Notes under the pieces: model-generated
Databases searched by the model: none
Told to the model about the DNA's origin: nothing
What the model saw: only the letters and a program-made list of their open reading frames with translations
Shown here: positions 41,141-52,114 of the stretch, piece by piece
How positions within the stretch are numbered: the stretch's first letter is position 1
Layout: the number at the start of each line of letters is the position of its first letter
Translations under genes and position numbers: made by a program
Source of the DNA: Piscibacillus salipiscarius JCM 13188
Lineage (GTDB): Bacteria > Bacillota > Bacilli > Bacillales > Alkalibacillaceae
Assembly (NCBI RefSeq): GCF_001311865.1
Contig: NZ_BBCD01000012.1
Coordinates: 26,731 to 90,730, forward strand
Reading direction: 5' to 3'
Length of the DNA: 64,000 nt

Positions 41141-42258
41141 AAGCTTTAACCACCTTACTTTCCTTAGCGCCGACAATCTTCTTTCCCCACCTGTGGAGGT
41201 AATCTAGCTCTCTACCATATAGCGCAACTTGTGTTTGGGCATCGCGCATCCATTTTTCAACCGGGAATTCTTGTATAAATCCATGCCCACCTAACAACTG
41301 CACAGCTGAATCTGTGACATAACGTAATGACTTGTGGGCACGGTAGATCGCTCTTAATGCTAGACCTTCGGCATCCTCCGACTCTTGATCAGCTTTAACC
41401 GCAGCCTCCCACAATAGGTGATTGGCAACCCTCGTTTCAATCGCCATCTTCGCAATTCTAAAGGACACACCTTGAAACTTAGCAATTTCTTGCCCGAACG
41501 CTTTACGGTTTGCCGTATATTCTGTTGCATAATCAAGTGCTGCTTCCATTAGCCCGACTTCTTTGGCTGCTTGAAGAATTTGTATTCTCATCAACGCTTT
41601 CTTGATTAATTGATCCGCTTCAATCCCTTCAGCTAACACTTGATGATGTGAAACAAATTCTTTCTCCATTTTCACACGACCAATTCCAGCAGTTAGAAGG
41701 CCTAACCGATAATCTCCTTCTTCAACAGACCAACTATTTGTTTCATCAACTAATAAAACAACTTTATTTCCACGATCATCGCTGCCACAGACTACCATTT
41801 GATCCGCTTGTTTGGCTAAACGGACGGGCTCTGATTCCCCATTTAGCACATATCCATCATCTTTTTTTGAATGGTTAATGGCTTATTCCAGTTCTCTTCA
41901 GGAATGTTGATAAACGCAACGACTTGATTTCGTAATTTAACTTTCAGATCACCTTGATAAACTCTAAAAACAGAAGCTGCATCGCCACAATCTGGCATAC
42001 CTTGCATAACTCCAAGGTCTCCATAGGTAAGACCTTGGAGAATTTGCACTTGCGTCATAAGAGGAAGCTCTAACCCCTCCAAACTTTCAGGTAATTCAAG
42101 TGATAAAAACCTAAATCTTTCATCTCATGAATTAAGTCAGAACTAACCTGTTTCGAATCTTCCATTTCTTTAGCTTGCGGTCTAATTTGTTCTTCAGCTA
42201 GTTTTCTAGCCACTTTAAAGAAAGCGGTTTCATCTTCTGATGGACGAAATGATATCAC
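41127..42258 (-). CDS. Acyl-CoA dehydrogenase, second (two frameshifts)
   Basis: About 377 residues, more divergent than its neighbour. N-terminus SFRPSEDETAFFKVARKLAEE; middle YGDLGVMQGMPDCGDAASVFRVY; C-terminal LQAAKEVGLMEAALDYATEYTANRKAFGQEIAKFQGVSF and LLGGHGFIQEFPVEKWMRDAQ. The second half carries the FAD-contact QLLGGHGF motif. Breaks are near 42085 and 41865. Paired with the next gene it may form a heteromeric dehydrogenase of the FadE-pair type known for steroid or branched substrates in actinobacteria; this is inference from the tandem layout. Confidence 0.86.
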
Positions 42259-42283
42259 TAAAGTTCCCCCTCAACTATTTCTT

Positions 42284-42616
42284 CTATGCCGATTGACGAT
42301 ACGTCGCTAAAATGTCTTGTAGCTTTAAAGCTAACCCCATATTGCCTTTGATTTTAAGTCTCCCGCTCATAAAAGCTTGAGTACCGTTTAAATTACCTTC
42401 AACCATTTTGATAAAGTCTTCTTGACTCATTTTAAGCGTACAGTCTGGATCTTCATCCTCTCCAACCGTTGCATATCCCTCATTACCTTTTAACACCAAT
42501 TGATATGCTTCACCATCTAAATAAAACTGATAAACCGCCTCTACACCTTTTGCACGGCTCGGATCTTCATTTAATGCTGCGTCAATTTCTTGAAAAACTG
42601 CCTTCAACTCAGACAT
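42284..42616 (-). CDS. SCP2 sterol-binding domain protein, first gene of the beta-oxidation operon
   Basis: A 110-residue SCP2 domain with the same layout as the copy at 36726-37085: IDAALNEDPSRAKGVEAVYQF, YQLVLKGNEGYATVG, CTLKMSQEDFIKMVEGNLNGTQAFMSGRLKIKGNMGLALKLQ. Probably a hydrophobic acyl-CoA carrier. RBS AAGGAGG before the ATG at 42616. Between it and the upstream MBL terminator there are about 135 bases in which I see no clear operator. Confidence 0.9.
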   Translation of the reverse strand: MSELKAVFQEIDAALNEDPSRAKGVEAVYQFYLDGEAYQLVLKGNEGYATVGEDEDPDCTLKMSQEDFIKMVEGNLNGTQAFMSGRLKIKGNMGLALKLQDILATYRQSA

Positions 42617-42751
42617 CTAAATTCCTCCTTAAATGTTTTGTGTTAATGTTCTAATTTCATACTATTCTGAATCAATTTCAAATAAAATTCCGTAATATGT
42701 CGGGTTTCTAATGAAGTTTTCTGTAAGTCATACGAGTTTTGTATATAAGAA

Positions 42752-42792
42752 AAGCGCAGTCTGCGATTATTAATTAACCGCGGGCTGCGCTT
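42752..42792 (-). terminator. Terminator behind the MBL hydrolase gene
   Basis: AAGCGCAG / CTGCGCTT arms extended by TCTGCG/CGCGGG with G-U pairs, about 13 pairs; followed on the minus strand by TTTTCTTAT. Confidence 0.7.
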
Positions 42793-42805
42793 GAATAACG
42801 TTATT

Positions 42806-43587
42806 TTACACTCGTTCTTGATAACAAGATCTAACAAAATTAATACGAGAAAAGGAACCGAACGTAAAAATCTCTAAATTCACTCTACCAGGAAACAATT
42901 CCTTAACGATTTCTTGATCCGAATAACCTAAATCGTGTAATTGCTTCACCTTAAATTTGGTTTCCTTTAGGTAATTAAGTTTTTCCTTAAGCATTTCGCG
43001 TCCGTGATTAACCGCTCCTTGATGACCACAAAATACTTTTGTAAAATTTAATTGCAGGAGTGACTCTATAGCATCAATGTATTCTGTAATAGATTCACCT
43101 TGTAAAGACACTTTAGGGTGCGGTGTCACATATAAATCACCCGTAAAAAGCCACCCTTCATTTTGCTCATATAAGCACACATGATCGTAAGTATGACCAA
43201 GCGTTTCGATTGGCTGAAATGTAAAATTCGAGGTATTGATAACCTTTGGGTAAGCCTTAATCAAACTCTTTTGTTCTTGCTTGAAAACCTTTTTATACCA
43301 AGAATGATTAATGTCTTTTGTTATTAAAGACATCATATTAGGGTGACAATAGATGGTCGATTGTTGATAAAAAGCCAGCCAAGGTACCATTCCAACATGA
43401 TCAGTGTGGTGATGAGTCAGAGCTACCTGTTTTGGCTTAATAGATTTAAAAAAGGTATGAGAGAGTAACGATTAATCTTAGGGCCAGTATCAATTAATAA
43501 CCCGTCAATATAATATAGATATACCGACATTTTCCTATAAAACGGGTTAACGGGAATTTCTTTTACCATCACATTGGTTTGACTCAT
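42806..43587 (-). CDS. MBL-fold metallo-hydrolase (one frameshift)
   Basis: Metallo-beta-lactamase-fold hydrolase of about 260 residues. The N-terminus gives DGLLIDTGPKIN; the zinc motif reads ALTHHHTDHVGM after restoring T5 to T6 near 43445; further ligands are in LGHTYDHVCLY, WLFTGDLYV (Asp) and VFCGHQGAV (His). The C-terminal 90 residues form a helical extension with a winged-helix look (LHDLGYSDQEIVKELFPG), as in the YobT/LACTB2-like group. Substrate unknown. Start chosen at ATG 43587, six bases after the AAGGGTGAG site. Confidence 0.85.
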
Positions 43588-43701
43588 GTTCATCTCACCC
43601 TTGACCATATTACTTATTATTTAATCCTATAAATGGGTTATTGGCTACCCCGACAAATGAAGGGGTGAAAATAATTTCCTTACCATAGCCCAGCTCAAAT
43701 A

Positions 43702-44910
43702 TTATTCATTTGGTTCACCTTCATCATCCACTTTTTGAAATAACACCTCTGGAATCATTTCGAAGCCTTCAATAACGGTGTTCTCCTCCACTTCAAGCAT
43801 TAGGCAAACTTTCCCGTTCACTTGAACCTGTCTGACATATTTTAAATCTTGTGGGCCAACTGATATATCAGCAATTTTCGTTTTAATTTTGATCGACTTT
43901 TTATTATATTTTGGAACGATACTACTCGCCTTAAACTCATATTGTTCATCATCAATAACTGTTTTAAAAGCCGTTTGAACTTTTTCCTGGTCAACGTCTT
44001 TTACTCCGCTTCTTTTGAGCACATGTTCAACATCTTTATAGTCGAGCTTAGGAGGCTCTTCTTCTTCATGATTTTCCATGACGTGATGAATCTCTTCATA
44101 TACATTTGAGAGAGTGGAAGTGTTGATTTGGTCACCCGTTACTTTTTTCACCACTTCCTCAAAGACCACTTTGTCTTCCTGAGCCGTCATGATCTCCTCA
44201 GCATTTAACACCTCTTCTATGAAATGATAATCAAGCTCGTTTGCTTTACCTGTTGAATAAAGGACATGATTCACATCCGAAGCCTGATCTGTCACCGACG
44301 GAAACATGAATCCTGAAACGGGCTTTTTCAGATTAATAATTGGATCAACAACGATATTATACTTGAACTCTTTCTCGATATAATCAAATAACAATTCTTT
44401 CTTCGGATCCTGCGTTTTATTAATGCTACATAAAATAAATGGGTGTGAGTAAACCGTGTCTCGGTCACTTTCATCCCCCTCGTCGCTTTGATTCTTCATC
44501 GGAATTCTCACATCTCCTCTTACAAAGGTGAGGACAAGATCCATTTCGTACTGCTTATCTTTAAGCATTTTTTCAACTAACTGCATCATGTGGTTCGTCC
44601 ACTCATCCGTATTTTGACTTAATAAACCTTGATGAAGAATCATTTGGCTATTATGTTCTGATTCACGATTAAACTTCAGTTCGAATAGCTTCTCATCTAA
44701 TTGTCCTGTTAAAACCTTTTTAAAGTTGTTTAAAAACAATTCTTTCTGTTCGTCTTCTAACATTTCAAAAGGTAGACTTTGAGCATGATAGATTTCGCTT
44801 GATTCTTTCATTATGTACACGTTAAAAATTTCACTAATATTAAGTAGGTCATTGTCTAATTTAAATTGTTTACGGATATTTGCGATATCTTTCTTATTCA
44901 ATTGATTCAC
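43702..44910 (-). CDS. DUF4317 family protein
   Basis: A 402-residue soluble, acidic protein. The N-terminus NKKDIANIRKQFKLDNDLLNI and the KGDVRIPMK-like segment (here VRGDVRIPMKNQSDEGDES) match the DUF4317 family common in Firmicutes. It has no signal peptide or membrane segment. Function unknown. Single-gene unit with its own upstream region (44911-45076), in which I see no distinctive site. Frame intact. Confidence 0.85.
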   Translation of the reverse strand: MNQLNKKDIANIRKQFKLDNDLLNISEIFNVYIMKESSEIYHAQSLPFEMLEDEQKELFLNNFKKVLTGQLDEKLFELKFNRESEHNSQMILHQGLLSQNTDEWTNHMMQLVEKMLKDKQYEMDLVLTFVRGDVRIPMKNQSDEGDESDRDTVYSHPFILCSINKTQDPKKELLFDYIEKEFKYNIVVDPIINLKKPVSGFMFPSVTDQASDVNHVLYSTGKANELDYHFIEEVLNAEEIMTAQEDKVVFEEVVKKVTGDQINTSTLSNVYEEIHHVMENHEEEEPPKLDYKDVEHVLKRSGVKDVDQEKVQTAFKTVIDDEQYEFKASSIVPKYNKKSIKIKTKIADISVGPQDLKYVRQVQVNGKVCLMLEVEENTVIEGFEMIPEVLFQKVDDEGEPNE

Positions 44911-45076
44911 TCCTATGATGTAAAAGTCATACCGCTTTATTTTATCATAGAATACAGTTGAATTAGTTAGTCATAAAATATGAATTTTGGATTAGGTGAT
45001 TGTTTTTCTAGTAAAGTGCAGAGATTTTCTAGAAAAATAAGACACTCTTCACGTTTATAAGTATTCACACAATAAA

Positions 45077-45099
45077 AAACGCCCTTAAGTCAGGCGTTT
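45077..45099 (-). terminator. Terminator behind the small basic protein gene
   Basis: AAACGCC / GGCGTTT stem with a 9-base loop; TTTTTTATT follows on the minus strand. Confidence 0.65.
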
Positions 45100-45111
45100 A
45101 AGTACAGTCAT

Positions 45112-45222
45112 TTAATTCTTCGTATTTCGAGCAGTTGATTTGGCCTTTCCTCTTCTCTGTTCGTCTGGACGTTTACCTTCACCGTTTCGCTTAACTTTCG
45201 GCGCTTTTGAATCCTTTGTCAT
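45112..45222 (-). CDS. Small basic protein of unknown function
   Basis: A 36-residue frame with GGAGGG 6 bases before the ATG. The product is very polar and basic (11 Lys/Arg in the first 28 residues; MTKDSKAPKVKRNGEGKRPD) with no hydrophobic part. Its composition resembles small spore-associated or nucleic-acid-binding peptides of Bacillus, but I cannot assign it to a named family. It lies 14 bases behind the DUF817 gene and has its own terminator, so it is likely a real gene. Confidence 0.6.
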   Translation of the reverse strand: MTKDSKAPKVKRNGEGKRPDEQRRGKAKSTARNTKN

Positions 45223-45236
45223 ATCCATCCCTCCAA

Positions 45237-46053
45237 TCAGTTATTATCGTAACCGTATAAGGAAGGATTATGTACGTTTACTGGTTCTTCTTTTATAGGT
45301 GATGCTTTAACTTGTTTTAACGTTGCCACGATGAGAAAACTAACAATGACTAACAACAACCATGAGCTCACCTTACCTAAATGAACAAGACTCCAGGCTT
45401 CCGTTTGATTTGGGTATTCCCAAGCACCGAAGAATGTTGCGATGTTCTCAGCAATCCATATAAAAAAGCCGATTAGAACGAACGAAAGCGAAAGTGGCAT
45501 ACGGTAAATTTTTGACCCACTTTATAGTTCACCCACGACTTCCAGAAAATAATAATCACTAAAGCTGATAACCACCAGCGAACATCGACCCAATAATGGT
45601 GAGTGAAAAAAATTTAAATAATGGCAGCTGCAAGTGGTACGACTAAATATTGCGAGGGCCACTGTACTAACTTCACATCTAGCCTTCGCCAAGCTTGACA
45701 TAGATAGCTCGCAACACTTGCGTACATAAAACCGCTGTATAACGGCACCCCAAAAACTTTGAATAAGCCTCTTCAGGATACGACCAAGAGCCCATGTGGA
45801 CTTTGTAAATTTCTAAAGCTAAACCAATTATGTGAAACAGGGTGATTACCTTGAGTTCATCCTTTGTCTCAAGGCCTGATTTGAGCATCCACCATTGCAT
45901 GAGCAAACAAATAATTAATAGCCAATCGTAACGAGACATTTGTGGCATCGGAATAAACTTTGTGAGCGCTAAAGAAGCAAAGATGACAATAGGAAACAGA
46001 CACGATAAAGCTTGAGCCCAGCCAAAACGAACGAGCTGCTCTAATGACCTCAT
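45237..46053 (-). CDS. DUF817 membrane protein (three frameshifts)
   Basis: Polytopic membrane protein of about 273 residues. Strong family segments: RSLEQLVRFGWAQALSCLFP, SGLETKDELKVITLFHIIGLALE, HMGSWSYPEEAYSK and, near the C-terminus, MPLSLSFVLIGFFIWIAENIATFFGAW followed by VHLGKVSSWLLLVIVSFLIV. About seven membrane helices. Breaks at about 45740, 45615 and 45515. The ATG at 46053 lies behind GGGAGG. Function unknown; DUF817 proteins are conserved inner-membrane proteins. Confidence 0.85.
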
Positions 46054-46093
46054 TAAATATGCCTCCCAAAATAACATTTGTTATTTTGATTAT

Positions 46094-46130
46094 AAATAAT
46101 TATTTATCGAAATTCAATAAATAATTATTG
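46094..46130. repeat. A/T inverted repeat upstream of the DUF817 gene
   Basis: AATAATTATTTA and TAAATAATTATT, 12 perfect pairs around a loop of about 10 bases, in the short region between the DUF817 start and the aldehyde dehydrogenase terminator. It could be an operator or a hairpin. Confidence 0.45.
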
Positions 46131-46145
46131 ATTGATTAATAAAAA

Positions 46146-46170
46146 GACTCTCACTTATTCAGTAAGAGCC
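46146..46170 (-). terminator. Terminator of the yerD-acetolactate synthase-aldehyde dehydrogenase operon
   Basis: CTCTcACT / AGTaAGAG stem with flanking GA/CC, followed on the minus strand by TTTTTAT. Confidence 0.6.
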
Positions 46171-46186
46171 TCTGATGACATATAAA

Positions 46187-47622
46187 TTAACCTTGATCAA
46201 TTTTCATTCCGATAAATTTCATCTCGGTCATATCTTCTATTGCGTATTTAACACCTTCTCTTCCTACACCACTTTGCTTCACTCCGCCATATGGGTGGTT
46301 ATCCTGTCTGTAAGTTGAAATTTCATTAATCCATACCCCGCCCATCTCGAGCCTGTCTGCTACTCGCATGGCACGATTAATATCCTTTGTAAACACTCCT
46401 GCCTGAAGTCCATAAATCGAATCATTTGAACGTTGAACCGCTTCTTCCTCTGTGTGGAAAGGAATGACTGACACAATTGGAGCAAAAACTTCTTCGGCGA
46501 TGATTTTCATATTCTTTTTCACGTTCGTCATAATGGTTGGCATTAATATCGTCGATTCACGCTCACCACCTACTTTGACCTCGGCTCCATTTTGAACGGC
46601 ATCATCAATCCATTGTTTGGCACGTTTTGCTTCATCTTCGTTAATCATTGGCCCAATATCGGTATCTTCTTTAATCGGATCGCCTATTTGAAGTACTTCT
46701 GTTTTTGAACATAATTGGATAGAAACTCATCATATACATCATTTTGCACATATATTCTTTGAGCTGAGATACAAACTTGCCCAGAAAATGCGAAAGCACC
46801 TTTCACTAATTCCGTTGTTGCCTGTTCGAGATCAGCATCGTTAAACACTATATTAGGGGAATTAGACCCAAGCTCTAATGTCACCTTTTTAAATCCTGCA
46901 TTTTCCATAATATTTTTTCCGACTGGTAAACTGCCTGTAAAGCTGATTTTATGAACCTTGTCATGTTCTACTAATGGGGCACCTACTTCTTCACCAGAAC
47001 CAATGACTAAATTAATAAAACCTGCTGGAAGCCCCGCTTCTTCAAAGAGTTTTACTAACATATAAGCTGACACAGGCGTTTTCTCTGCTGGTTTAAACAC
47101 AACCGTGTTCCCAGCAGCAATCGCAGGAGCAAGTTTATGAAGTGATAAATTTAGCGGGAAATTAAACGGGGTGATCGCACCAACAACCCCTAATGGTTCC
47201 CGCTTGACGAAACCCATGCGATGCTGACCACCAATTGCCGCATCCATCGGAATCACTTCGCCTGTAATGTGTTTAGCACCTTCCGAGGCAAAGCGCAGTA
47301 CTTGCATTGCTCGTTCCACTTCGCCCCGGCTATATTTAATCGGCTTTCCTGCTTCCTTACTAATGACTTCTGCAAACTCTTCACTTCTCTCAATTAGGAG
47401 ATCCGCCGTTTTCCTTAAAATATCAGCACGCTCGTGAGCAGGCATGGCCTTCATATCATGGTGGAATTTTTCATAACTATTTTCGATTGCCTCATTCAAA
47501 TCGCTTTTGGTCGCAAGTTTAACTCCCGCAATCTTTTCTTGATTATAAGGATTTAAAACGTCAAGCGTCTCTCGGCCTTCGTCTAACCGCTCCCTGCCGT
47601 TAATGATTGACCCTATTTTCAC
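46187..47622 (-). CDS. Aldehyde dehydrogenase family protein (one frameshift)
   Basis: NAD(P)-dependent aldehyde dehydrogenase of about 478 residues. Motifs: ITPFNFPLNLSLHKLAPAIAAGN, FTGSLPVGKNI, TLELGSNSPNIVFNDAD with the Glu, FAFSGQVCISAQRIYV with the nucleophile Cys, and the C-terminal PYGGVKQSGVGREG. The frame break at about 46705 (A5 for A6) restores KTEVLQIGDPIKEDTDIGP. RBS AAGGAGG before the ATG at 47622. Third gene of the operon; similar to glyceraldehyde-3-phosphate or lactaldehyde-type dehydrogenases, but the substrate is not decided. Confidence 0.88.
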
Positions 47623-47640
47623 TATTTAAAACCTCCTTAT

Positions 47641-49270
47641 CTAACAAATTAGATTTCCTAACTTTTCCGTTAGCTTCATATTTTCTTTATAATCAACTGG
47701 GCAGTCGATTAATACGGGCTTATTCATGGAAATAGCTTGATCTAAGACTGACTTTAACTCTTCTGCTTTTTCAACTTTAAGTGCTTCAAAACCATATGAT
47801 TTAGCTAAAAGTTTAAAATCAGGGTTTCCGAATTTAATATGGGATGAACGGTTAAACGCCTTCATTTGATGCCACTCGATTAATCCGTAACCTTCATCAC
47901 GCCACAGCAATATCACAATCGGCAAATTTAAGCGTTTAGCCGTTTCTAATTCCATGCTCGTCATCTGAAAAGCTCCATCCCCGCAAACAGCCACAACCTG
48001 TTTATCTGGATAGACCATTTTCGCTGCAATGGCGCTTGGAACAGCAAATCCCATCGAGGCGAGTCCATTAGAAATTAAGCATGTATTCGGCTCATAGCAG
48101 TGATACATCCGCGCCATCCACATCTTATGAGCACCGACATCAGAGATGACGATGCTGTCTTCGTTAAGAACCGAACGGAGATCCGAAATGATTTTCTGAG
48201 GCTTAACGGGATAACCGGAATCTTCTTTAAATGAATCTAGTTCAGCTAGCGCTTTTTTCTAACCTCATCGACCCAATCTAAATCGCGTTCTCGTTGTGAT
48301 AGTGCACCTGTTAGATTTCGAATATTTTCTTTTAGGTTACCAACGACATTTAACTTTACTGGATAACAAGCATCCACTTCAGATTCTTTTGTATCAATGT
48401 GTAAAATAGGAACTTGTCCATCTGGATTCCAGTCCTTTGGGGAATATTCAGCCATATCAAACCCAATTGCTATGATTAAGTCCGACTCGGTAAAACCGCA
48501 CGTAATGTAATCGTTACCGCCAATACCTGCCGTTAATAAGCTGTGCTTATCTGTCCATGGTATAGCACCTTTACCCATAAATGTATGAACAACCGGTAAG
48601 TTCGTTTTGACGACTAATTCCCTTAACTCATTCGTAGCTTTCCCTCTTGTGACACCATTACCAGCTAATATAATCGGTCGTTTTGCTTGATCAATAAGCT
48701 TAGCGGCTTCCTGAATAATCGGTTCATCTGCCTCTGACAGCTTATGCTCAGCTAAACTTAAAGGCGCCCCTGATGCCTCTTTGCTTGCCACATCTTCAGG
48801 CAGTTCAATATGCGTTGCACCAGTCTTTTCTTCTGTTGCGACTTTAAAAGCTTTTCGGACGACTTCAGGAACGACATCAGGTGATTTAATTTGTGCGTTC
48901 CACTTTGTTACTTCGCGGTAGACATCTTCCATATCATAATATTGATGAGACACTTTATGCTGACGTTCCAGCCCTGCTTGACCTGTAATTGCGACAATTG
49001 GACATAAATCCATATTGGCATTGGCAACACCAGTAAGTAAATTCGTTGCACCGGGCCCTAAAGTTGCAAGACAGACACCAGGTTTTCTAGTCAGTTTGCC
49101 ATAAGTCCCTGCCATAAACGCCGCACTTGTTTCATGGCGGGTTACAATAAATTCAATTTTAGAATCGCGAAGAGCGTCCATCACATCAATGTTTTCTTCA
49201 CCTGGTACACCAAAATATACTCGACTCCTTCATGCTCTAAACATTTAACTAATAGTTCCGCTGCTTTCAT
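47641..49270 (-). CDS. Acetolactate synthase large subunit-like TPP enzyme (two frameshifts)
   Basis: Thiamine-diphosphate enzyme of about 543 residues. Seen: GVEYIFGVPGEENIDVMDAL with the catalytic Glu region, RHETSAAFMAGTYGKLTRKPGVCL, and the TPP-binding GDGAFQMTSMELETAKRLNLP. It condenses two pyruvates to acetolactate in relatives of AlsS/IlvB; no regulatory small subunit follows, which favours a catabolic (AlsS-like) role or another 2-oxo acid. Breaks at about 49217 (T4 for T5) and 48255 (A6 for A7). The gene is 18 bases behind yerD and 18 ahead of the dehydrogenase, so it is part of one operon. Confidence 0.87.
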
Positions 49271-49288
49271 GCACTCCATCCTTTCTAC

Positions 49289-50897
49289 TTACGAAATATC
49301 ATTGATATTCTTCGGTTGAACCATTGCGTGGTAAATATCATCTAGTGACCATGTACGGCCCTTCTCATCACGGTAAATGATATGGTCTCGTGTGAACTTG
49401 GTTGGCGAATCAATACCAGCTGCCGCCGCGACTCGGTACAGTCCCTTGCGCATTGAAATTAAGTAATTTGCCGTTCGCCATTTTTCTCTTCAATGACAAG
49501 CCCCTTTTGTAAATCGGGATCTGTCGTTGCCACTCCTACTGGACAAGCATTTGACTGACATTGAAGCGCTTGAATACAACCAACTGTAATCATGAATGCT
49601 CTAGCAACGTTCACAAGGTCTGCCCCCATAGCAAGAGCAATGGCAATTCGGTCAGGTGAGAATAGCTTTCCAGATGCGATCAGCTTCAAGCGATCTCGTA
49701 CCCCGTGCTTACGCAGAGCATGATCCACTAATGGTAATGCAGACTGAATGGGTAGCCCGACACTATCAGCAAGTTCCTGATATGACGCACCTGTACCACC
49801 TTCACCACCGTCAATTGTAATGAAGTCAGGTCCCTTTCCTGTTTCTTTAATGGCCATAGCTAGCTCTTCTGCTTCATGATGACTTCCAATCACAACTTTC
49901 ATGCCAACGGGTTTTCCTGAGTGTTCCCGGATTTTTTCAATAAAATCAAATAGCGATGGTAAATCACTAAATTCACGAAAACGGTTTGGACTATCAATCG
50001 ACTTAAACGGTTCGACCATTCTAATTCTTGCGATTTCTTCCGTTACTTTTTCCGCATCAATGTGACCACCTCTCGTTTTCGCCCCTTGTGCTAATTTAAT
50101 TTCAAAGGCCTTCACTTCAGGGATTTCGCTTTTCTCTTTTAAGGCGTCCCAACTAAAATTCCCTTCACGGTCACGCACACCGAATAGGCCAGGCCCAATT
50201 TGCATGATTAAATCAACACCGCCTTTTAAGTGATAATCAGAAATCCCGCCCTCACCAGTGTTCATCCATGTCCCTTTTGCGATGCCTAATCCTTCCGAAA
50301 GTGCCGTAATGGCGCGATCACCTAAGGAGCCATAACTCATCGCCGACATTCCAATTTGGCCTTTAACAATAAACGGGTCTCTTGCATTCTCTCCGATTAC
50401 GACCGCGTCATCATCTTCTAATAAATAGACTCCTGATTCATTCTCTTCAAGCTTTTCATCCCTCTGTCCAAATAACGGTTCATTGATAAGCAAGTAGCGA
50501 TTCGTTGTTACTTTAGTTTGCCGGTCCATCTTTAACTCTTCCGTTAATTTCGGAAAAAGTGAATTACGAATATAAAAACCTGGCTCATTAAAATCACGCT
50601 GTGAGCCATAACCGATCACGTCACGCTTATATTTAGATTTTTTCACAATATGTTGAAAGTCCACTCGAGTAAAAGGCTTGCCTTCATTATCACTATCAAA
50701 TAAGTACTGCCTTAATTCTGGACCGATATTTTCAAAGAAATAACGAGCCCTTCCGATTAGAGGGTAATTTCTAAGAATCGGATGCTGCTTCTGTTTTTTA
50801 TCAATCGTAAATAAATAAAAAGCAGATATTATGAGAGCTAAAATAACAAGCGTACAAAAATAAAACCTATTACGGTCATGACATTAGCAAGATTCAT
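49289..50897 (-). CDS. yerD: FMN-binding glutamate synthase-related protein, YerD-like (two frameshifts)
   Basis: About 536 residues with an N-terminal membrane helix (about 7-30, restored T5 to T6 near 50860) and the FMN/Fe-S domain of the glutamate synthase large chain. Seen: GQIGMSAMSYGSLGDRAITAL, GGEGGTGASYQE (FMN site), LGADLVNVAR-type MGADLVNVARAFM and the 3Fe-4S cysteines in CIQALQCQSNACPVG. There is no glutaminase domain, so it cannot be a full GltB; the family role is unknown. The second break near 49465 restores the C-terminus ending PKNINDIS. First gene of a three-gene operon; RBS GGGAGG. Confidence 0.88.
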
Positions 50898-51001
50898 TAC
50901 GGCGCCTCCCTTGAAATTGCTAAGTTTAGTTTGACCTTTTTCAAATTAATTATGAAAGATGCTAAACTAAAACAGATACTAAAATGGAATGAGGAGTTAA
51001 G

Positions 51002-51551
51002 ATGAAGATTAAGGGGCAATCGGTATACTTAAGACCAATTCGTGATGAGGATATTGATAGTATTTATATGGGGTGCCAGGATGAAGAGATTTTGTATATG
51101 ACGGGAACTCATCAAAGGTTTACACGTGATAACATTGTGAATAGCTATAAACAATTTAAACAAGATTCCTCCCGTTATGACTTTGCGATTTGTTTAATTG
51201 AAAATGATGAGGTTATTGGTGATTTAGCGATCTTAGACATTGACCAAAATAATTATAAAGCAGGATTTAGAATTTCGTTACATAGCCAAAACAAATTAGG
51301 AAAAGGTTACGGGACAGAGGCTATCAGGCTTGCACAACGATTTACGTTTGAAGAGCTTAAGCTAAATCGCTTAGAATTAGAAGTTTACTCGCATAACGTT
51401 CGGGGGGATTAAAGCTTATGAGAAAGCTGGGTTTAAGGTCGAAGGAAGATTAAGACAATCTCTTTATATGAAGCAGCAATACTTCGATGAAATTTTGATG
51501 GGAATGCTGAGAGAGGAATATGACCGATTAGATAATAAATCCGAAAATTAG
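51002..51551 (+). CDS. GNAT family N-acetyltransferase (one frameshift)
   Basis: Acetyltransferase of about 183 residues, RimJ/RimL-like. N-terminus QSVYLRPIRDEDIDSIYMG; acetyl-CoA loop QNKLGKGYGTEAIRLAQRFTFEEL; after one extra G in the G6 run near 51405 is removed the protein continues IKAYEKAGFKVEGRLRQSLY and ends LDNKSEN. It probably acetylates an amine on a small molecule or protein N-terminus; the substrate is unknown. RBS GAGGAG. Divergent from yerD, alone on the plus strand. Confidence 0.88.
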
Positions 51552-51576
51552 ATAATAAACCGTTATTAAAAAATAC

Positions 51577-51600
51577 CCGGACGTGAAGAATCACGTCCGG
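51577..51600. terminator. Bidirectional terminator between the GNAT gene and the symporter operon
   Basis: A perfect 10-bp G/C-rich stem CCGGACGTGA / TCACGTCCGG with an AGAA loop; A-rich on the left side and T-poor on the right, so it fits the minus-strand operon best. Confidence 0.75.
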
Positions 51601-51619
51601 AAATTCTTAGGCAGCGTTA

Positions 51620-52084
51620 TCAAGACACTACATTAGCTATTTTATTGTTTGAAACAGGTTGTTCTTCTTCTGCCTTCACAAATTGACCCGACCCAATCCA
51701 TGCTGCTAGCGCAAAGATCAGATAAATCGCCTGGGTCGCATTCGCACCTTGAAGCAGAACGTGAAGCCCCATACCAAGTCCTAAAGATGGAATGACGATT
51801 AAAAAAGTTCTAAAGATTCGCTCGAACCCTTTATGAAGTGGTAATGGCCAAATTTTTGAAAAACAAACCCCTAATGCCACTCCTAAACTCGAAACAACTA
51901 ACAGCTGCATTAGTATTAGTGGCGTTGGAAACGGCCATTCCATAATATAGTGGCCAGAGAGATAGAATATCTCAAGAAATAATGTTATTCCAATCGCCCG
52001 TTGCACCGTTTTCATATTCATCCAAGGACTTAATAAATAAACAAGTATCGCTAAACAACCAAATATGAGTGTCCAATTCATCAC
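51620..52084 (-). CDS. Small polytopic membrane protein of unknown function
   Basis: A 154-residue hydrophobic protein with four to five membrane helices (about 4-20, 30-48, 55-75, 88-110, 115-130) and a short charged tail. I recognise no named domain. It is 30 bases behind the sodium:solute symporter gene and probably the last gene of that operon, so it may be an accessory subunit. RBS AAGGGG before the ATG at 52084. Confidence 0.7.
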   Translation of the reverse strand: MMNWTLIFGCLAILVYLLSPWMNMKTVQRAIGITLFLEIFYLSGHYIMEWPFPTPLILMQLLVVSSLGVALGVCFSKIWPLPLHKGFERIFRTFLIVIPSLGLGMGLHVLLQGANATQAIYLIFALAAWIGSGQFVKAEEEQPVSNNKIANVVS

Positions 52085-52114
52085 GCTACCCCTTTCATGT
52101 TTCTAAAATTTTTT

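Noticed and set aside
43649..43668. ACCCC/GGGGT hairpin between the MBL and DUF4317 genes
   Set aside because: Only five pairs and no T tract; too weak to call a terminator.
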